Source: Arthrobacter sp. RIT-PI-e (GTDB lineage Bacteria; Actinomycetota; Actinomycetes; Actinomycetales; Micrococcaceae). Taken from it: a DNA stretch of 64,000 nucleotides. The stretch is taken from assembly GCF_001187915.1 (NCBI RefSeq), contig NZ_LGIU01000097.1, positions 1 through 64,000 of the forward strand, read 5' to 3'. The notes beneath the pieces were generated by a model. That model saw only the letters and a list, made by a program, of their open reading frames with translations. It did not search any database and was not told the origin of the DNA. A program made the translations under genes and the position numbers. This document shows, one piece after another, positions 37,170 through 47,148 of this stretch. The stretch's first letter is position 1. Each line of letters begins with the position of its first letter.

Positions 37170-38177
37170 ATGACGGCCGGGACCAGCACCACCGCTGCAC
37201 GCTTCCGGCGCTTCGCGGAGATCGAGGTGCGGGGCGTCTCACCGCTCTACGAGCAGTGGTGCCTGGGCATCAGTACCGATCCCGAGCTCCTGACCCTCCT
37301 CGACCACCTCCCCTCCCCACGGCGCCAGCCCAACCTGCTGCTCGGGGCCGCACGCCTGGCCGGGGTGCCGCTCGAGGACTACCGCTCCTTCCGGCGCTTC
37401 GTGCTGCAGCACTGGGAGACCATCCGCCGAACGCTGGAGACCCGGACCACGCAGACCAACGAGGCCGGCCGGTGCGCCGTCCTGCTCCCGCTCCTCACGC
37501 AGATCGGCGCTGCCGAGGGCAGGCCGCTGGCCCTGATCGAGGTGGGTGCCTCCGCGGGGCTCTGCCTCTACCCGGACCGCTACGCCTACCGGTACTCCCC
37601 CGGCCCCCACCTCGCACCGGCCTCCGGTTCACCCATGCCTGCCCTGGACTGCCGGGTGAGCGGACCGGCACCCCTGCCGAGCGCGCTCCCGGAGATCGTC
37701 TGGCGGGCGGGTGTGGACCTCAGCCCGCTGCGCGCGGACGTGCCCGACGACGTCCGCTGGCTGGAGGCGCTCGTCTGGCCCGGGCAGGAGCACCGCACCG
37801 AGCGGCTGCGCGCCGCCCTCGGCGTGGTCCGGAGGGAACCACCGCTGCTCGTCGAGGGGGATCTCAACGAGGAGATCGCGCCGCTCGTGGCCCGCGCACC
37901 GCAGGACGCCGTCGTGGTGGTGTTCCACACCGCCGTCCTCGCCTACCTCGACGCCGCGGGCCGGGCCCGCTTCGCATCCACGATGACCGGCCTCACCGGG
38001 CAGCGGGAGAGGCCGGTGCACTGGATCTCCAACGAGGGCGCGGGCACCCTGACGGGCGTGGCCGGAGCGCTCGGGAAGAGCCCCGGGGAACGGGACGGCT
38101 CGTTCGTGCTGCGGCACGACGGGCGGACGGTGGCCCGCACCGGGCCCCACGGACAGTACCTCGACTGGCTGCCCTGA
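37170..38177 (+). CDS. DUF2332 family protein
   Basis: 335 residues from ATG 37170, preceded by GGGGGA. Matches the DUF2332 family common in actinobacteria and rhizobia: RFAEIEVRGVSPLYEQWCLGISTDPELL at the start, QPNLLLGAARLAG, LIEVGASAGLCLYPDRY, a glycine-rich loop that resembles a SAM-binding motif I, and WRAGVDLSPL. No function is known; a methyltransferase-like fold is only a guess from the EVGASAGL loop. It is divergent from the peptide-binding protein gene, with a relatively AT-rich 214-base gap between them, and converges on the protease gene with a 4-base gap. Confidence 0.8.
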   Translation: MTAGTSTTAARFRRFAEIEVRGVSPLYEQWCLGISTDPELLTLLDHLPSPRRQPNLLLGAARLAGVPLEDYRSFRRFVLQHWETIRRTLETRTTQTNEAGRCAVLLPLLTQIGAAEGRPLALIEVGASAGLCLYPDRYAYRYSPGPHLAPASGSPMPALDCRVSGPAPLPSALPEIVWRAGVDLSPLRADVPDDVRWLEALVWPGQEHRTERLRAALGVVRREPPLLVEGDLNEEIAPLVARAPQDAVVVVFHTAVLAYLDAAGRARFASTMTGLTGQRERPVHWISNEGAGTLTGVAGALGKSPGERDGSFVLRHDGRTVARTGPHGQYLDWLP

Positions 38178-38181
38178 GACG

Positions 38182-39381
38182 TCAGCCGCGCGTGCACCGA
38201 CCTGCGGAGACGGGCTCGCTCAGGCCGGGGGCGCCCAGGGCGATGGGGCGCAGCTCCTCGAGGGAGAGTGCATAGCCCACCGGGGCGTCAGCCGTGGACT
38301 TCGCGAAGACCACACCGGCAACGCGTCCCTGCAGATCCAGCAGCGGCCCCCCGGAGTTCCCCTGCTGCACGTTCGCGGCGAGGCTGTAGACCTGGAGCGG
38401 CTGGGGGTCGGCGCCGTAGATGTCGTTCACGAGCACGGGCGAGAGACTCTGCACGCTCGCGGGCTGGATCCGGTAGGGACCACCTGCGGGATACCCGGCG
38501 AACGCCGCCGTCGCCCCGCTGTCCAGCTCCTCACCGAGCGGGAGCGGGGACGCCGGCAGGTCGTCGACGGCGATCACGGCGATGTCGCGGGCCGTGTCCA
38601 GCTGGACCACGCGCCCCTGCCGGGCTCCTGCTCCGGGCACCTCCACCACCGGCTGATCCACCCCGGCCACCACGTGGGCGTTGGTGATCACGCGTCCGGG
38701 GGCGACGACGAACCCCGACCCCGTCTGGTTCTGCCCGCACTGGAAGGCGGTACCGGTGATCCGGACCACGGAAGAGCCGGCTGCGGTGAGCTCCGGGGTG
38801 TCCACGGAGGCATCGGGGATCTGGGCGGGGACGGCGGGACCTACGCCCTCGAGGAGGGTGGGGATGCCGTCGTCCACCGCGATGCTCCGCAGCTGCGCCA
38901 TCCAGGAGCGCACGGGGGCAGGGGTGGTGGAGTCGATGGCACGGATCACCTGCGACCCGGCGATCTGCTGCGACAGGAAGGGCGCCCCGAGGGTACCCAC
39001 GCTGAACGCGAGCATGGAGAGCACGAGCGCTGCGACCACCACGTTGACCACCCCACCGAGGAGCCGGTCCACGAAGCGCAGCGGCGGGAAGTCGGACCAC
39101 CTGCGGATCGACGCCCCGAGCGCGGAGCCGATGCCCTGACCCACGACGATCAGGACGATCAGGGTGCCGATCACGGCAATCAGGCGCCACGGGTTCTGCG
39201 GGACCCACTCGCTCACCAGCGGGATGGCGAAGAACGCCGCCACCGCACCGGCCACGAACCCGGCGATCCCGCCGAGGGTGACGAGGAAGCCGTTGCGGAG
39301 CCCGGCCACGAGATAGCCGAGGAGCACCACCACCAGCACGAGGTCGAGGACCGTGAACCCCTCGAGACTGATTTCCGACAC
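38182..39381 (-). CDS. MarP-like membrane serine protease (CvpA + trypsin-like domains)
   Basis: 399 residues, GTG 39381 chosen for the GGGGAG five bases upstream. The N-terminal half has four hydrophobic segments of the CvpA type (VLDLVLVVVLLGYLVAGLRNGFLVTLGGIAGFVAGAVAAFF, LIAVIGTLIVLIVVGQGIGSALG and one more). The outer domain is a chymotrypsin-fold protease: the catalytic His is in VITNAHVVAG, Asp in DTARDIAVIAV and Ser in QQGNSGGPLLD. Cys pairs (FQCGQNQTGS, GRCTRG) may give the redox switch known for MarP. In mycobacteria MarP protects against acid and oxidative stress by cleaving cell-wall hydrolases. Same role is likely here. Confidence 0.9.
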   Translation of the reverse strand: MSEISLEGFTVLDLVLVVVLLGYLVAGLRNGFLVTLGGIAGFVAGAVAAFFAIPLVSEWVPQNPWRLIAVIGTLIVLIVVGQGIGSALGASIRRWSDFPPLRFVDRLLGGVVNVVVAALVLSMLAFSVGTLGAPFLSQQIAGSQVIRAIDSTTPAPVRSWMAQLRSIAVDDGIPTLLEGVGPAVPAQIPDASVDTPELTAAGSSVVRITGTAFQCGQNQTGSGFVVAPGRVITNAHVVAGVDQPVVEVPGAGARQGRVVQLDTARDIAVIAVDDLPASPLPLGEELDSGATAAFAGYPAGGPYRIQPASVQSLSPVLVNDIYGADPQPLQVYSLAANVQQGNSGGPLLDLQGRVAGVVFAKSTADAPVGYALSLEELRPIALGAPGLSEPVSAGRCTRG

Positions 39382-39587
39382 GAACACTCCCCTGGCTGTG
39401 ATCGCCGGAGGGGACAGCCCGTCCGGCACGTGAGCGATTCTAGCCGCGAAGCATGGGAGCGCCGTGGGAGCGGGTCCCACGGCGGATCACCGGAACCTGT
39501 ATCAGTCGTCACATCTGCTCCGGTACGGCAAGATGGACAGTAGACGACCGAGCGGATCGCCGCCCCCACGAAGCATCAGGAGAATTC

Positions 39588-40265
39588 ATGGACATCGAGG
39601 TACTGCGCCGGGCGCCCCTCTTCGCGACACTGGGCGACGACGTCTTCGCCGCCCTCACCGACGAGCTCACCGAGGTGGATCTCCCGCGGGGCTCCTCCGT
39701 CTTCCGGGAGGGCGACCAGGGCGATCAGCTGTACTTCATCGTCTCCGGCAAGATCAAGCTCGGCCGCACCGCCCAGGACGGCCGGGAGAACCTCCTGGCG
39801 ATCCTTGGCCCCGGCGAGCTGTTCGGCGAGATGGCCCTCTTCGACCCGAGCCCCCGCACCGCCACGGCCACGGCCGTCTCGGAGACGCGGCTGGCCGGAC
39901 TGAGGAACGAGAACCTCCGCACCCTGCTGGAGACCCGCCCGGAGGTGTCGGCGCAGCTCCTGCAGGCCCTGGCACGCAGACTCCGCCGCACCAACGAGTC
40001 CCTCGCGGACCTGGTCTTCTCCGACGTGCCCGGCCGCGTGGCGAAAGCACTGCTGGACCTCGCCGACCGCTTCGGCAGGCCCGCCACGGACGGCATCCTG
40101 GTGGCTCATGAGCTCACCCAGGAAGAGCTGGCGCAGCTGGTCGGCGCCTCCCGCGAGACGGTCAACAAGGCGCTCGCCGAGTTCGTGCAGCGTGGCTGGC
40201 TCCGCCTGGAGGCGCGCGCCGTCGTCATCCTCGACATCCAGCGGCTCCGCCAGCGCAGCCGCTGA
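39588..40265 (+). CDS. crp: Crp/Fnr family transcriptional regulator (cAMP receptor type)
   Basis: 225 residues, AGGAGAA before ATG 39588. Cyclic-nucleotide-binding domain (residues 1-115) with the phosphate-binding cassette GELFGEMALFDPSPRTATATA, including the Glu and Arg that hold cAMP. It is followed by the dimer helix and a winged helix-turn-helix (LTQEELAQLVGASRETVNKALAEFVQRGWL, about 168-200). It corresponds to actinobacterial Crp/GlxR, a global regulator of carbon use, respiration and growth. Gene order next to the MarP-type protease is usual in this group. Confidence 0.94.
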   Translation: MDIEVLRRAPLFATLGDDVFAALTDELTEVDLPRGSSVFREGDQGDQLYFIVSGKIKLGRTAQDGRENLLAILGPGELFGEMALFDPSPRTATATAVSETRLAGLRNENLRTLLETRPEVSAQLLQALARRLRRTNESLADLVFSDVPGRVAKALLDLADRFGRPATDGILVAHELTQEELAQLVGASRETVNKALAEFVQRGWLRLEARAVVILDIQRLRQRSR

Positions 40266-40280
40266 CCTTTCCCCCTCCAT

Positions 40281-40317
40281 GCGGAAGGCATCCGCCCGGT
40301 GGGTGGGTGCTTTCCGC
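40281..40317. terminator. Bidirectional terminator between crp and NUDIX gene
   Basis: 17-bp stem (40281-40297 with 40301-40317) with three G-U wobbles and a 3-base loop, located between two convergent stops 15 and 29 bases away. Confidence 0.7.
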
Positions 40318-40345
40318 TGTTCTCCCTGCTCGGCGGGAGAGCCCT

Positions 40346-41260
40346 TCAGCGTCCGCGCTGCGCCGAACCGCCCTCGGTGAGCCGGGGGCACTCGACCTCC
40401 AGCATCAGCGTCCCCTCCTGCTCGGCGAGGTGCGGGTGGTAGACCTTCACGGGCCGCTTGTGGGAGAGGTACGCCACGCAGCCGCGCGAGGACCCGATCT
40501 TCTCGAGGATCACCTCCACGGCGGGAACCGCGAGATCGCTGAGCGTCCGGCCCACGCTGTTCTGCTGACCGATCTCGTCGCCGAGCCGGGTGGTGTCGCG
40601 CTCGGCGATCTCACGAGCCGCCCAGCGCCACCCACCCCACACGCCCTTGCTGTCCAGGATGCTGGGTTCCTGGTTCACCGGTTGCGCAGCGGCGAAGTAG
40701 TGGGTGTCGAAGCGGCGGTGCGCGAAGTCCGGGGTGAGCCAGTGAGACAGCGGCTTGATGAGATCGGTCCGGACACCGAGCCCGCGGCGGCCGAGGATGT
40801 CCGCGAAACGGCACTCGCCCTCGTTGATGGCCTCGCGCGCCCTCATCCACTCCTTGGCCTGCGTGCCCTCCACCAGGGACGACGCGTCCGGGCCGGCGAG
40901 CAGCACACCGGTCTCCTCGAACAGCTCACGGATCGCGCAGAGCACGTGCCGGCGGGCGGCCCGATGGTCCTCCATCCCGAGAGTCTTCGCCCACAGGGAG
41001 GGGGACGGACCGAACCAGCGGACGTCGTCGTCGTCGGACTCGTCGACACTCCCGCCGGGGAAGCCCACCACCCCGAGCGGGGACTCGCCACGGCGGTAGG
41101 AGAGATACGTCTCGGTGCCGATCGCCCGGTCACGCAGGAGGACCACGGACGACGCCGGGCGGGCGGCGAGGGGGGTGCGCTCACCGTGCTCCACCCAGCT
41201 CTGCGCCGCGCCACGCTGGTCCGGGGGCACGGGGAAGTACCTGGTGCTGAGACGGTCCAC
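40346..41260 (-). CDS. NUDIX hydrolase
   Basis: 304 residues from GTG 41260. A NUDIX fold with an insertion: GFPGGSVDESDDDD, then WFGPSPSLWAKTLGMEDHRAARRHVLCAIRELFEETGV. The RELFEETGV helix carries the metal ligands, while the usual spacing between GG and REx2EE is lengthened by about 25 residues. This matches the larger NUDIX proteins (RNA or (di)nucleotide type) encoded next to ridA in actinobacteria. Substrate unknown. Separated from ridA by three bases, so part of a DUF4177-ridA-NUDIX operon. Confidence 0.8.
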   Translation of the reverse strand: MDRLSTRYFPVPPDQRGAAQSWVEHGERTPLAARPASSVVLLRDRAIGTETYLSYRRGESPLGVVGFPGGSVDESDDDDVRWFGPSPSLWAKTLGMEDHRAARRHVLCAIRELFEETGVLLAGPDASSLVEGTQAKEWMRAREAINEGECRFADILGRRGLGVRTDLIKPLSHWLTPDFAHRRFDTHYFAAAQPVNQEPSILDSKGVWGGWRWAAREIAERDTTRLGDEIGQQNSVGRTLSDLAVPAVEVILEKIGSSRGCVAYLSHKRPVKVYHPHLAEQEGTLMLEVECPRLTEGGSAQRGR

Positions 41261-41263
41261 GGG

Positions 41264-41751
41264 CTAGACGAACTCCGCGACGAGCTCGACCTCGACCGGC
41301 GAGTCCAGGGGCAGGACGGCCACACCCACGGCGGAACGGGCATGCACACCGGCGTCACCGAACGCGTGGCCGAGCAGCTCGGAGGCACCGTTGATCACCC
41401 CGGGCTGGCCGGTGAAGGAGGGGTCGGAGGCCACGAAGCCCACCACCTTGACGATCCGCGTGACCCGATCCAGGTCCCCGATGCGGCTCTTGACGGCGGC
41501 GAGCGCGTTCACGGCGCAGGTAGCGGCGAGTGATCGGGCGGTTTCCGCGTCCACGCCGCCGGGCGCGCCGACCTTGCCCGAAGCTGTGAGTTCGCCCCCA
41601 ATGAAGGGCAGCTGGCCGGAGGTGAACACCAGCGTCCCGCTGGTCACGGCGGGGGCGGACGAGGCCCCCGGCGCAGCCCCTCGGGAAGGGGGATGCCGGG
41701 CGCCGCGAGACGTGCCTCGACCGCCGACTGCCCCGGATTCGCGGGTGACAC
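41264..41751 (-). pseudogene. ridA: RidA family protein gene with an apparent frameshift near 41677-41681
   Basis: RidA hydrolyses reactive enamines/imines from PLP enzymes. From GTG 41751 (two bases after the DUF4177 stop) the first 22 codons read MSPANPGQSAVEARLAAPGIPL-type sequence, typical of actinobacterial RidA. After PLPEG the frame ends early, while the rest of the protein (PGASSAPAVTSGTLVFTSGQLPF, SGKVGAPGGVDAETARS, GDLDRVTRIVKVVGFVASDPSFTG, SAVGVAVLPLDSPVEVELVAEF) continues one frame away. One G missing from the GGGG run at 41677-41680 restores a 162-residue protein. The catalytic-site arginine of RidA is replaced by its equivalent in HARSAVGVAVLPLDSPVE. Confidence 0.75.
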
Positions 41752-41753
41752 CG

Positions 41754-41909
41754 TCAGTTCTTCTCCCGCTTGAGGTAGGCCACGAGGCCCTTGCCGTCGG
41801 GACCGGGGACCACCTGCACGAGCTCCCAGCCATCGTCGCCCCACTGATCGAGGATCTGCTTGGTGGCGTGGATGATGAGTGGAATCGTGGAGTACTCCCA
41901 TTTCGTCAT
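41754..41909 (-). CDS. DUF4177 small protein
   Basis: 51 residues: MTKWEYSTIPLIIHATKQIL, then DQWGDDGWELVQVVPGPD. The WEY start and the GWELV core are diagnostic of DUF4177, a small conserved actinobacterial protein of unknown function. It is first in an apparent operon with ridA and the NUDIX gene and divergent from the penicillin-binding protein gene, 35 bases away. Confidence 0.85.
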   Translation of the reverse strand: MTKWEYSTIPLIIHATKQILDQWGDDGWELVQVVPGPDGKGLVAYLKREKN

Positions 41910-41944
41910 GGGAAAAGGGTAACGCGTGCTTGTAAACTGGAATA

Positions 41945-44248
41945 ATGGCCGCTCGCAAATCACCCCTCTTCGACACGGCAACCACCCTCGGCAAGATCGT
42001 CGCCTTCCTCGGGATCAGCGCGCTCGCCGGAGTGCTCGCCGCCGGACTCCTCGTTCCCGTGGCAGCAGCTGCCGGGACCGGCGCCACGGCGTCCATCGAC
42101 TTCTTCGAGGAACTCCCCGCCGAACTGGAGCGCGGGGCCCTGGCCCAGCCCAGCACCATCGTGGCGGCCGACGGCTCCCTGATCGCCACCCTGTACGAGG
42201 AGAACCGGCAGCCGATCACCCTCGACCAGGTGTCGAAGCCCATGATCGACGCCCTGATCTCCATCGAGGACTACCGCTACTACGATCACGGCGGAGTGGA
42301 CATCGAGGGTGTGCTCGGAGCCATCGCCAGCAACCTGTCCTCCGACACCACCCGCGGGGCCTCCACGCTCACGCAGCAGTTCGTCACGAACGTCCTGATC
42401 GACGAGGCGAACCGGAATGACGAGACAGCTGTGTACAGCGGCAACAAGACGGTGGGCGACAAGCTCCGGGAGATGAAGCTGGCCATCGCCGTGGAGAAGG
42501 AGATGACGAAGGACGAGATCCTCGAGGGGTACCTCAACATCGTCCAGTTCAGCGGGACGAGCTACGGGGTGCAGGCCGCTTCGCAGTACTTCTTCGGCGT
42601 GGACGCCATCGATCTGACCATCCCGCAGAGCGCACTGCTCGCCGGTGTGGTGAACGGACCTACCTACTACAGTCCCACCGAGAACCCCGAGCGGGCACTG
42701 GAGCGTCGGAACCTCGTCCTCGGGGCGATGCTGGAGCACGGCAAGATCACGCAGGAGGAGTACGACGCCGCAGTGGCCACGGATCTGGGCCTCAACCTCA
42801 CCCCCACGCTGAGCGGCTGCGTCGGCGCCGAGCAGGCCCCGTACTACTGCGACTACGTCACCCACCTGATCATGAACGACCCCGCCTACGGCGAAACCAT
42901 GGAGGACCGTCAGGACACGCTCTACCGCTCTGGGTTGACCATCAGGACCACGCTGGACTCCCGCGTGCAGGCAGCCGCCCAGACCGCCGTGGTGGAGACC
43001 GCCAACCCCGACACCACGGACGGCCGGGTGGGGCACACCATGACGAGTCTGGATCCCAAGACCGGCAACATCCTCTCCATGGCCCAGAACACCCGGTACG
43101 ACCCCGCCGAGGGGCAGGGCAACACGGTGCTGAACTTTAACGTGGATGAGTTCGACAACGCCGATTCCTCCAAGCCGCTGGGAGGTGGCGGCGGGTTCCA
43201 ACCGGGTTCCACCTACAAGCCCTTCACCGTCGCGGCATGGCTGGAGGACGGCAGGAGTCTCAATACGGTGGTGAACGGCAGCAAGCGTACTTACCCGCAA
43301 GGTGATCGGTGGCGTGCGAGTTGCGCTCCCGGGGGAAACTTCGAGATCTTCGAAGATGACGGCTACACCCCGCAGAACTACGGCGACATCAACTACCGCA
43401 ACACCACCGTGCTCGAGGGTCTCGCCCAGTCGTTCAACACGATCACCATGTCGAGCGCCCGGGAGCTCGACCTGTGCCGCATCCGCGACATCGGGTTCGA
43501 TCTCGGCGTCCACGACGCCAAGCGGACGGACGGCGAAGAGGGCCGCTTCAACTTCCGGCCCGCATCACTCATCGGTGGCGGTGGCGAGGCGGCTCCGCTG
43601 TCCATGGCCACCGCCTACTCGGGCTTCGCCAACGACGGCATCGTCTGCACCCCCCGTGCGCTCACCGAGGTCACGGCCGTGGACGGCACCAGCTACCCGG
43701 TGCCCCCAGTCACCTGCGACCGCAAGATCTCCGCGGACGTGGCCCATGGCGTGAACACCGCGACGCAGGAGGTCATGAAGACCGGGTCCGGATCGGTTCT
43801 CCAGTACGGCGGCATTCCCATGGCGGGCAAGACCGGTACCAACGACGCCCGGTCGCAGACCTGGTTCATGGGCTACAACTCCGGGATGGTCACCGCCAGC
43901 TGGATCGGCAACTGGCAGGGCGAAGGGGAGAACAGTGGCCTCGGGGGCTTGCAGATCGGCGGTCAGGTGTACCCCGAGATCGACGGTTCCCTGATCGCAG
44001 CCCCCTCCTGGGCACGGTTCATGCAGCAGATCCCGGGCCTCTACGTCGGGGAACCCTTCGCCAACCCGCCGGCCCGCATGCTCGCCTATGGCCAGAGCGT
44101 CAACGGCAACCAGAACAACCCGGCACGCCCAGGACGCCCCGGTAACGGCACCACCGGTACCGGCGGAACTGGCACCGGCGGCGTGCTCGGTGGTACTCCT
44201 GGAGGAAACATCGGGAACACCATCCCCAACAACGGAGGAAACGGCTAG
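41945..44248 (+). CDS. ponA: Class A penicillin-binding protein (transglycosylase/transpeptidase)
   Basis: 767 residues. Builds and cross-links peptidoglycan. A membrane helix near residues 17-45 (IVAFLGISALAGVLAAGLLVPVAAAAG) precedes the GT51 domain: SIEDYRYYDHGGVD (catalytic Glu), RGASTLTQQFVTN, KLREMKLAIAVEKEMTKDEILEGYLN. The transpeptidase domain has the active serine S422 in STYK (422-425), SFNT as the SxN-like motif and KTG at 629-631. A Gly/Asn/Pro-rich tail (PGRPGNGTTGTGGTGTGG) ends it. Few bases separate TGTAAACT (about 41932-41939) from the ATG, so the message may be nearly leaderless. Same strand as a metallophosphoesterase, as in other Micrococcaceae. Confidence 0.95.
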   Translation: MAARKSPLFDTATTLGKIVAFLGISALAGVLAAGLLVPVAAAAGTGATASIDFFEELPAELERGALAQPSTIVAADGSLIATLYEENRQPITLDQVSKPMIDALISIEDYRYYDHGGVDIEGVLGAIASNLSSDTTRGASTLTQQFVTNVLIDEANRNDETAVYSGNKTVGDKLREMKLAIAVEKEMTKDEILEGYLNIVQFSGTSYGVQAASQYFFGVDAIDLTIPQSALLAGVVNGPTYYSPTENPERALERRNLVLGAMLEHGKITQEEYDAAVATDLGLNLTPTLSGCVGAEQAPYYCDYVTHLIMNDPAYGETMEDRQDTLYRSGLTIRTTLDSRVQAAAQTAVVETANPDTTDGRVGHTMTSLDPKTGNILSMAQNTRYDPAEGQGNTVLNFNVDEFDNADSSKPLGGGGGFQPGSTYKPFTVAAWLEDGRSLNTVVNGSKRTYPQGDRWRASCAPGGNFEIFEDDGYTPQNYGDINYRNTTVLEGLAQSFNTITMSSARELDLCRIRDIGFDLGVHDAKRTDGEEGRFNFRPASLIGGGGEAAPLSMATAYSGFANDGIVCTPRALTEVTAVDGTSYPVPPVTCDRKISADVAHGVNTATQEVMKTGSGSVLQYGGIPMAGKTGTNDARSQTWFMGYNSGMVTASWIGNWQGEGENSGLGGLQIGGQVYPEIDGSLIAAPSWARFMQQIPGLYVGEPFANPPARMLAYGQSVNGNQNNPARPGRPGNGTTGTGGTGTGGVLGGTPGGNIGNTIPNNGGNG

Positions 44249-44249
44249 C

Positions 44250-45197
44250 GTGCAATCGACTCGAACACCCCGGAGCGGGGCACCGCTCGGCTGGGCCGCA
44301 GGACTCACCCTGACCGCCGCGGCCGCCACCTTCGCCTACGCCGCCACCGTGGAGCGCACGCTCTACCAGGTGCGCAAGGAGACGCTGCCCATCCTCCCGG
44401 CCGGGTCCACCCCCCTGCGGGTGCTCCACCTCTCCGACATCCACATGGTGCCCGGCCAGAAGTCGAAGGCCGACTGGCTGGGCAGTCTTGCCAGCCTCAG
44501 CCCGGATCTCGTGGTGAACACCGGCGACAACCTGAGCCACCGGAAGGCCGTGGGTCCGCTGCTGGAGGCGCTGGAGCCGCTGCTGAAGTTCCCCGGCGTG
44601 TTCGTCCCCGGGTCCAACGACTACTACGCGCCGGAGTTCAGGAACCCCCTGCGCTACTTCGCCGGCCCCTCGCTCGCCCCCAAGGAGACCGAGCGCAGGG
44701 AACTGCCGTGGACCGAGCTGTTCAGTGCCTTCGGCGCAGCCGGCTGGGTGGACCTGACCAACCGTTCGCAGTCGATCGGCTTCGGCAACCTGCGCATCGA
44801 CTTCACCGGCGTGGACGATCCCCACATCGATCGCGACCGGTACTCGCCCTACCCCTCGGGCAGCAGCACCTCCGCCGACGCCCCGCACATCCGCGTGGCC
44901 GTGGCCCACGCACCGTACCAGCGGGTGCTCGACTACTTCACGGAGGGCGGCGCGGATCTCATGCTCGCCGGTCACACGCACGGCGGACAGGTCTGCGTAC
45001 CGGGCTACGGGGCACTGCTGAGCAACTGCGACCTCGCCACCTGGCGTGCGCGTGGCCTCACCGACTGGGACCACGCCGGGCGTACGGTGCCGCTGAACGT
45101 CTCGGCGGGCATCGGCACGTCCCGGTTCGCGCCGGTGCGGTTCGCGTGCAAGCCGGAAGCCGTGCTCCTCACCCTGACACCCCGGGGTACCCGCTAG
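44250..45197 (+). CDS. Membrane-anchored metallophosphoesterase
   Basis: 315 residues from GTG 44250, one base after the PBP stop, with GGAGGAA upstream. A hydrophobic segment (LGWAAGLTLTAAAATFAYAATVER) anchors it. The calcineurin-like motifs follow: LRVLHLSDIHMV, VVNTGDNLSH, FVPGSNDYYAP (GSND replaces the common GNHD, as in this subfamily), AVAHAP and LMLAGHTHGGQVCVPG. These supply two metal sites. Enzymes of this YkuE-like group are linked to cell-wall or lipid phosphoester hydrolysis, which suits the neighbour PBP. Substrate not known. Confidence 0.88.
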   Translation: MQSTRTPRSGAPLGWAAGLTLTAAAATFAYAATVERTLYQVRKETLPILPAGSTPLRVLHLSDIHMVPGQKSKADWLGSLASLSPDLVVNTGDNLSHRKAVGPLLEALEPLLKFPGVFVPGSNDYYAPEFRNPLRYFAGPSLAPKETERRELPWTELFSAFGAAGWVDLTNRSQSIGFGNLRIDFTGVDDPHIDRDRYSPYPSGSSTSADAPHIRVAVAHAPYQRVLDYFTEGGADLMLAGHTHGGQVCVPGYGALLSNCDLATWRARGLTDWDHAGRTVPLNVSAGIGTSRFAPVRFACKPEAVLLTLTPRGTR

Positions 45198-45303
45198 GAC
45201 AGTCCTGCCTGCTGCGCGACTCCGAGTGCGTGATCGGCGTCACGACTCTTCTGGCCTACGATGGTTGCCAAGAGCCACGATCGTCGATCACCGAAGAGTT
45301 GGC

Positions 45304-47148
45304 ATGAGAAATCAGAACACGCTGTGGCAATCCCTCGGCAGGTTGTACCCGCACGTCCGCCCGATCATCCCCCGCCTGGTCCTCGGTCTGCTCTGCGCGC
45401 TCGGGGCCAGCATCATGGCGCTGGCCATCCCGCAGGTGCTGCGCGTCCTCATCAACGATGCGCTCGCCGCCGGAGGTGCCGCGCGGACCGTGTGGGTCGC
45501 GTCCGGCGTCGTCCTGCTCCTCGGGGTGCTCGAAGCCACCTTCGTGGCGCTGCGCCGGCAGTTCGTGATCACCCCGGCCACCACGGTGGAGACGAACATG
45601 CGCACCTCCTTCTACCGGCACCTGCAGAACCTGACGGTCGAGTTCCACGACCGCTGGGGCAGCGGCCAGCTGCTGTCCCGGGCCATGAGCGATCTGAACC
45701 TCATGCGCCGGTGGATGGCCTTCGGGCTCATCATGCTGGTGGTCACCTCCCTCACCGTGGTGATCGGCGTGACCATCATGTTCTTCACGAGCTGGCCGCT
45801 AGCGCTGATCTTCACCGCCGCCGCCGTACCGCTGATGATCTACGGCTACCGCTTCCGTACCTCCTACAGCCGGGTGTCCCGCAAGAGCCAGGACCAGGCC
45901 GGCGACCTCGCCACCACGGTGGAGGAGTCGGTGCACGGCATCCGGGTGCTGAAGGCCTTCGGCCGCAGCCGCGAGGCGCTCGAGGACTTCGAGGAGCAGG
46001 CCGAGGAACTGCGCGACACCGAGATCGTGAAGGCGCGCTCGCTCGCCACCTTCTCCATGATCGTGATGCTGCTGCCGGAGCTGGCCCTCGGCGCCTCCCT
46101 CGTGGTGGGCATCGTCCTGGCGGCGAACGGCGACGTGTCCATCGGCGCACTCGTCGCGTTCTTCGCCACGGCGGCCGCCGTGGCCGGGCCCGTGGAGTTC
46201 ATCGGGCCGCTCCTCGCCATGACCTTCACGGCGAAGACCGCAATCGACCGGCACTACGAGGTCATGGAGGCGGAGAACACCATCACGGATGCCGCCGAGC
46301 CCGTGCACCTCACCGATCCACGCGGCGCGCTGGTGCTCGACGCCGTCCACTTCCGGTACCCCGACGCCGAGGAGGGCACGCGCGACGTGCTCGACGGCGT
46401 GGACCTGGAGCTCCGGGCCGGTGAAACCATGGCGCTGGTGGGCGTGACTGGGTGCGGCAAGAGCACGCTGCTGCAGCTGGTGCCCCGGCTCTACGACGTC
46501 ACCGCAGGGAGCATCCGGATCGACGGCGTGGACCTCCGCGACCTCGAGCTGGACGAGCTGCGCTCGCTCGTGGCCGTGGCCTTCGAGGACACCACCCTGT
46601 TCTCCAGCTCCGTCCGCGACAACGTGCTCATGGGCTCCCGCACCGAGGGCGCCGAGGCCGAACGCATCCTCGCCGAGGCACTCGAGGTGGCCCAGGCGCA
46701 GTTCGCCGACACCCTGCCGGAGGGTATCGACACGCTCATCGGCGAGGAGGGGCTCAGCCTCTCGGGCGGGCAGCGACAGCGCATCGCCCTGGCCCGCGCG
46801 ATCGCCGCGCATCCCACCGTCCTGGTGCTCGACGACCCGCTCTCGGCGCTCGACGTGACCACGGAGGAACTGGTGGAGGAAGGGCTGCGCGCCGTGCTGA
46901 GCTCCACCACCACGTTGATCGTGGCCCACCGGCCCTCCACGGTGGCACTCGCGGACCGCGTGGCCCTGCTGCAGGGCGGCCGGATCACCGACGTCGGGAC
47001 GCACTCGGAGCTGCTGGCCCGCAACGAGCACTACCGGTACGTGATCGCCAGTCTCGACGACGAAGAGGTAGCGCTCGACGACGAGGAGACCAAGGTGCCG
47101 GGCAGCATGGGACGGCCGGAGCACGACGACGAGGAGGCACTGGCATGA
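45304..47148 (+). CDS. ABC exporter subunit with a variant Walker B
   Basis: 614 residues from ATG 45304. Six-helix exporter domain in the first 330 residues ([39 protein letters not shown] and others), then an ATPase domain: Walker [13 protein letters not shown]-loop VAFEDTTLF (glutamine replaced by Glu), [15 protein letters not shown], and [12 protein letters not shown]. The acidic residue after Walker B is Asp, not Glu, marking the degenerate site of a heterodimer. The H-loop IVAHRPST is intact. Overlaps the next gene by four bases, so the two products almost certainly form one heterodimeric exporter. Substrate unknown. Confidence 0.92.
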   Translation: MRNQNTLWQSLGRLYPHVRPIIPRLVLGLLCALGASIMALAIPQVLRVLINDALAAGGAARTVWVASGVVLLLGVLEATFVALRRQFVITPATTVETNMRTSFYRHLQNLTVEFHDRWGSGQLLSRAMSDLNLMRRWMAFGLIMLVVTSLTVVIGVTIMFFTSWPLALIFTAAAVPLMIYGYRFRTSYSRVSRKSQDQAGDLATTVEESVHGIRVLKAFGRSREALEDFEEQAEELRDTEIVKARSLATFSMIVMLLPELALGASLVVGIVLAANGDVSIGALVAFFATAAAVAGPVEFIGPLLAMTFTAKTAIDRHYEVMEAENTITDAAEPVHLTDPRGALVLDAVHFRYPDAEEGTRDVLDGVDLELRAGETMALVGVTGCGKSTLLQLVPRLYDVTAGSIRIDGVDLRDLELDELRSLVAVAFEDTTLFSSSVRDNVLMGSRTEGAEAERILAEALEVAQAQFADTLPEGIDTLIGEEGLSLSGGQRQRIALARAIAAHPTVLVLDDPLSALDVTTEELVEEGLRAVLSSTTTLIVAHRPSTVALADRVALLQGGRITDVGTHSELLARNEHYRYVIASLDDEEVALDDEETKVPGSMGRPEHDDEEALA

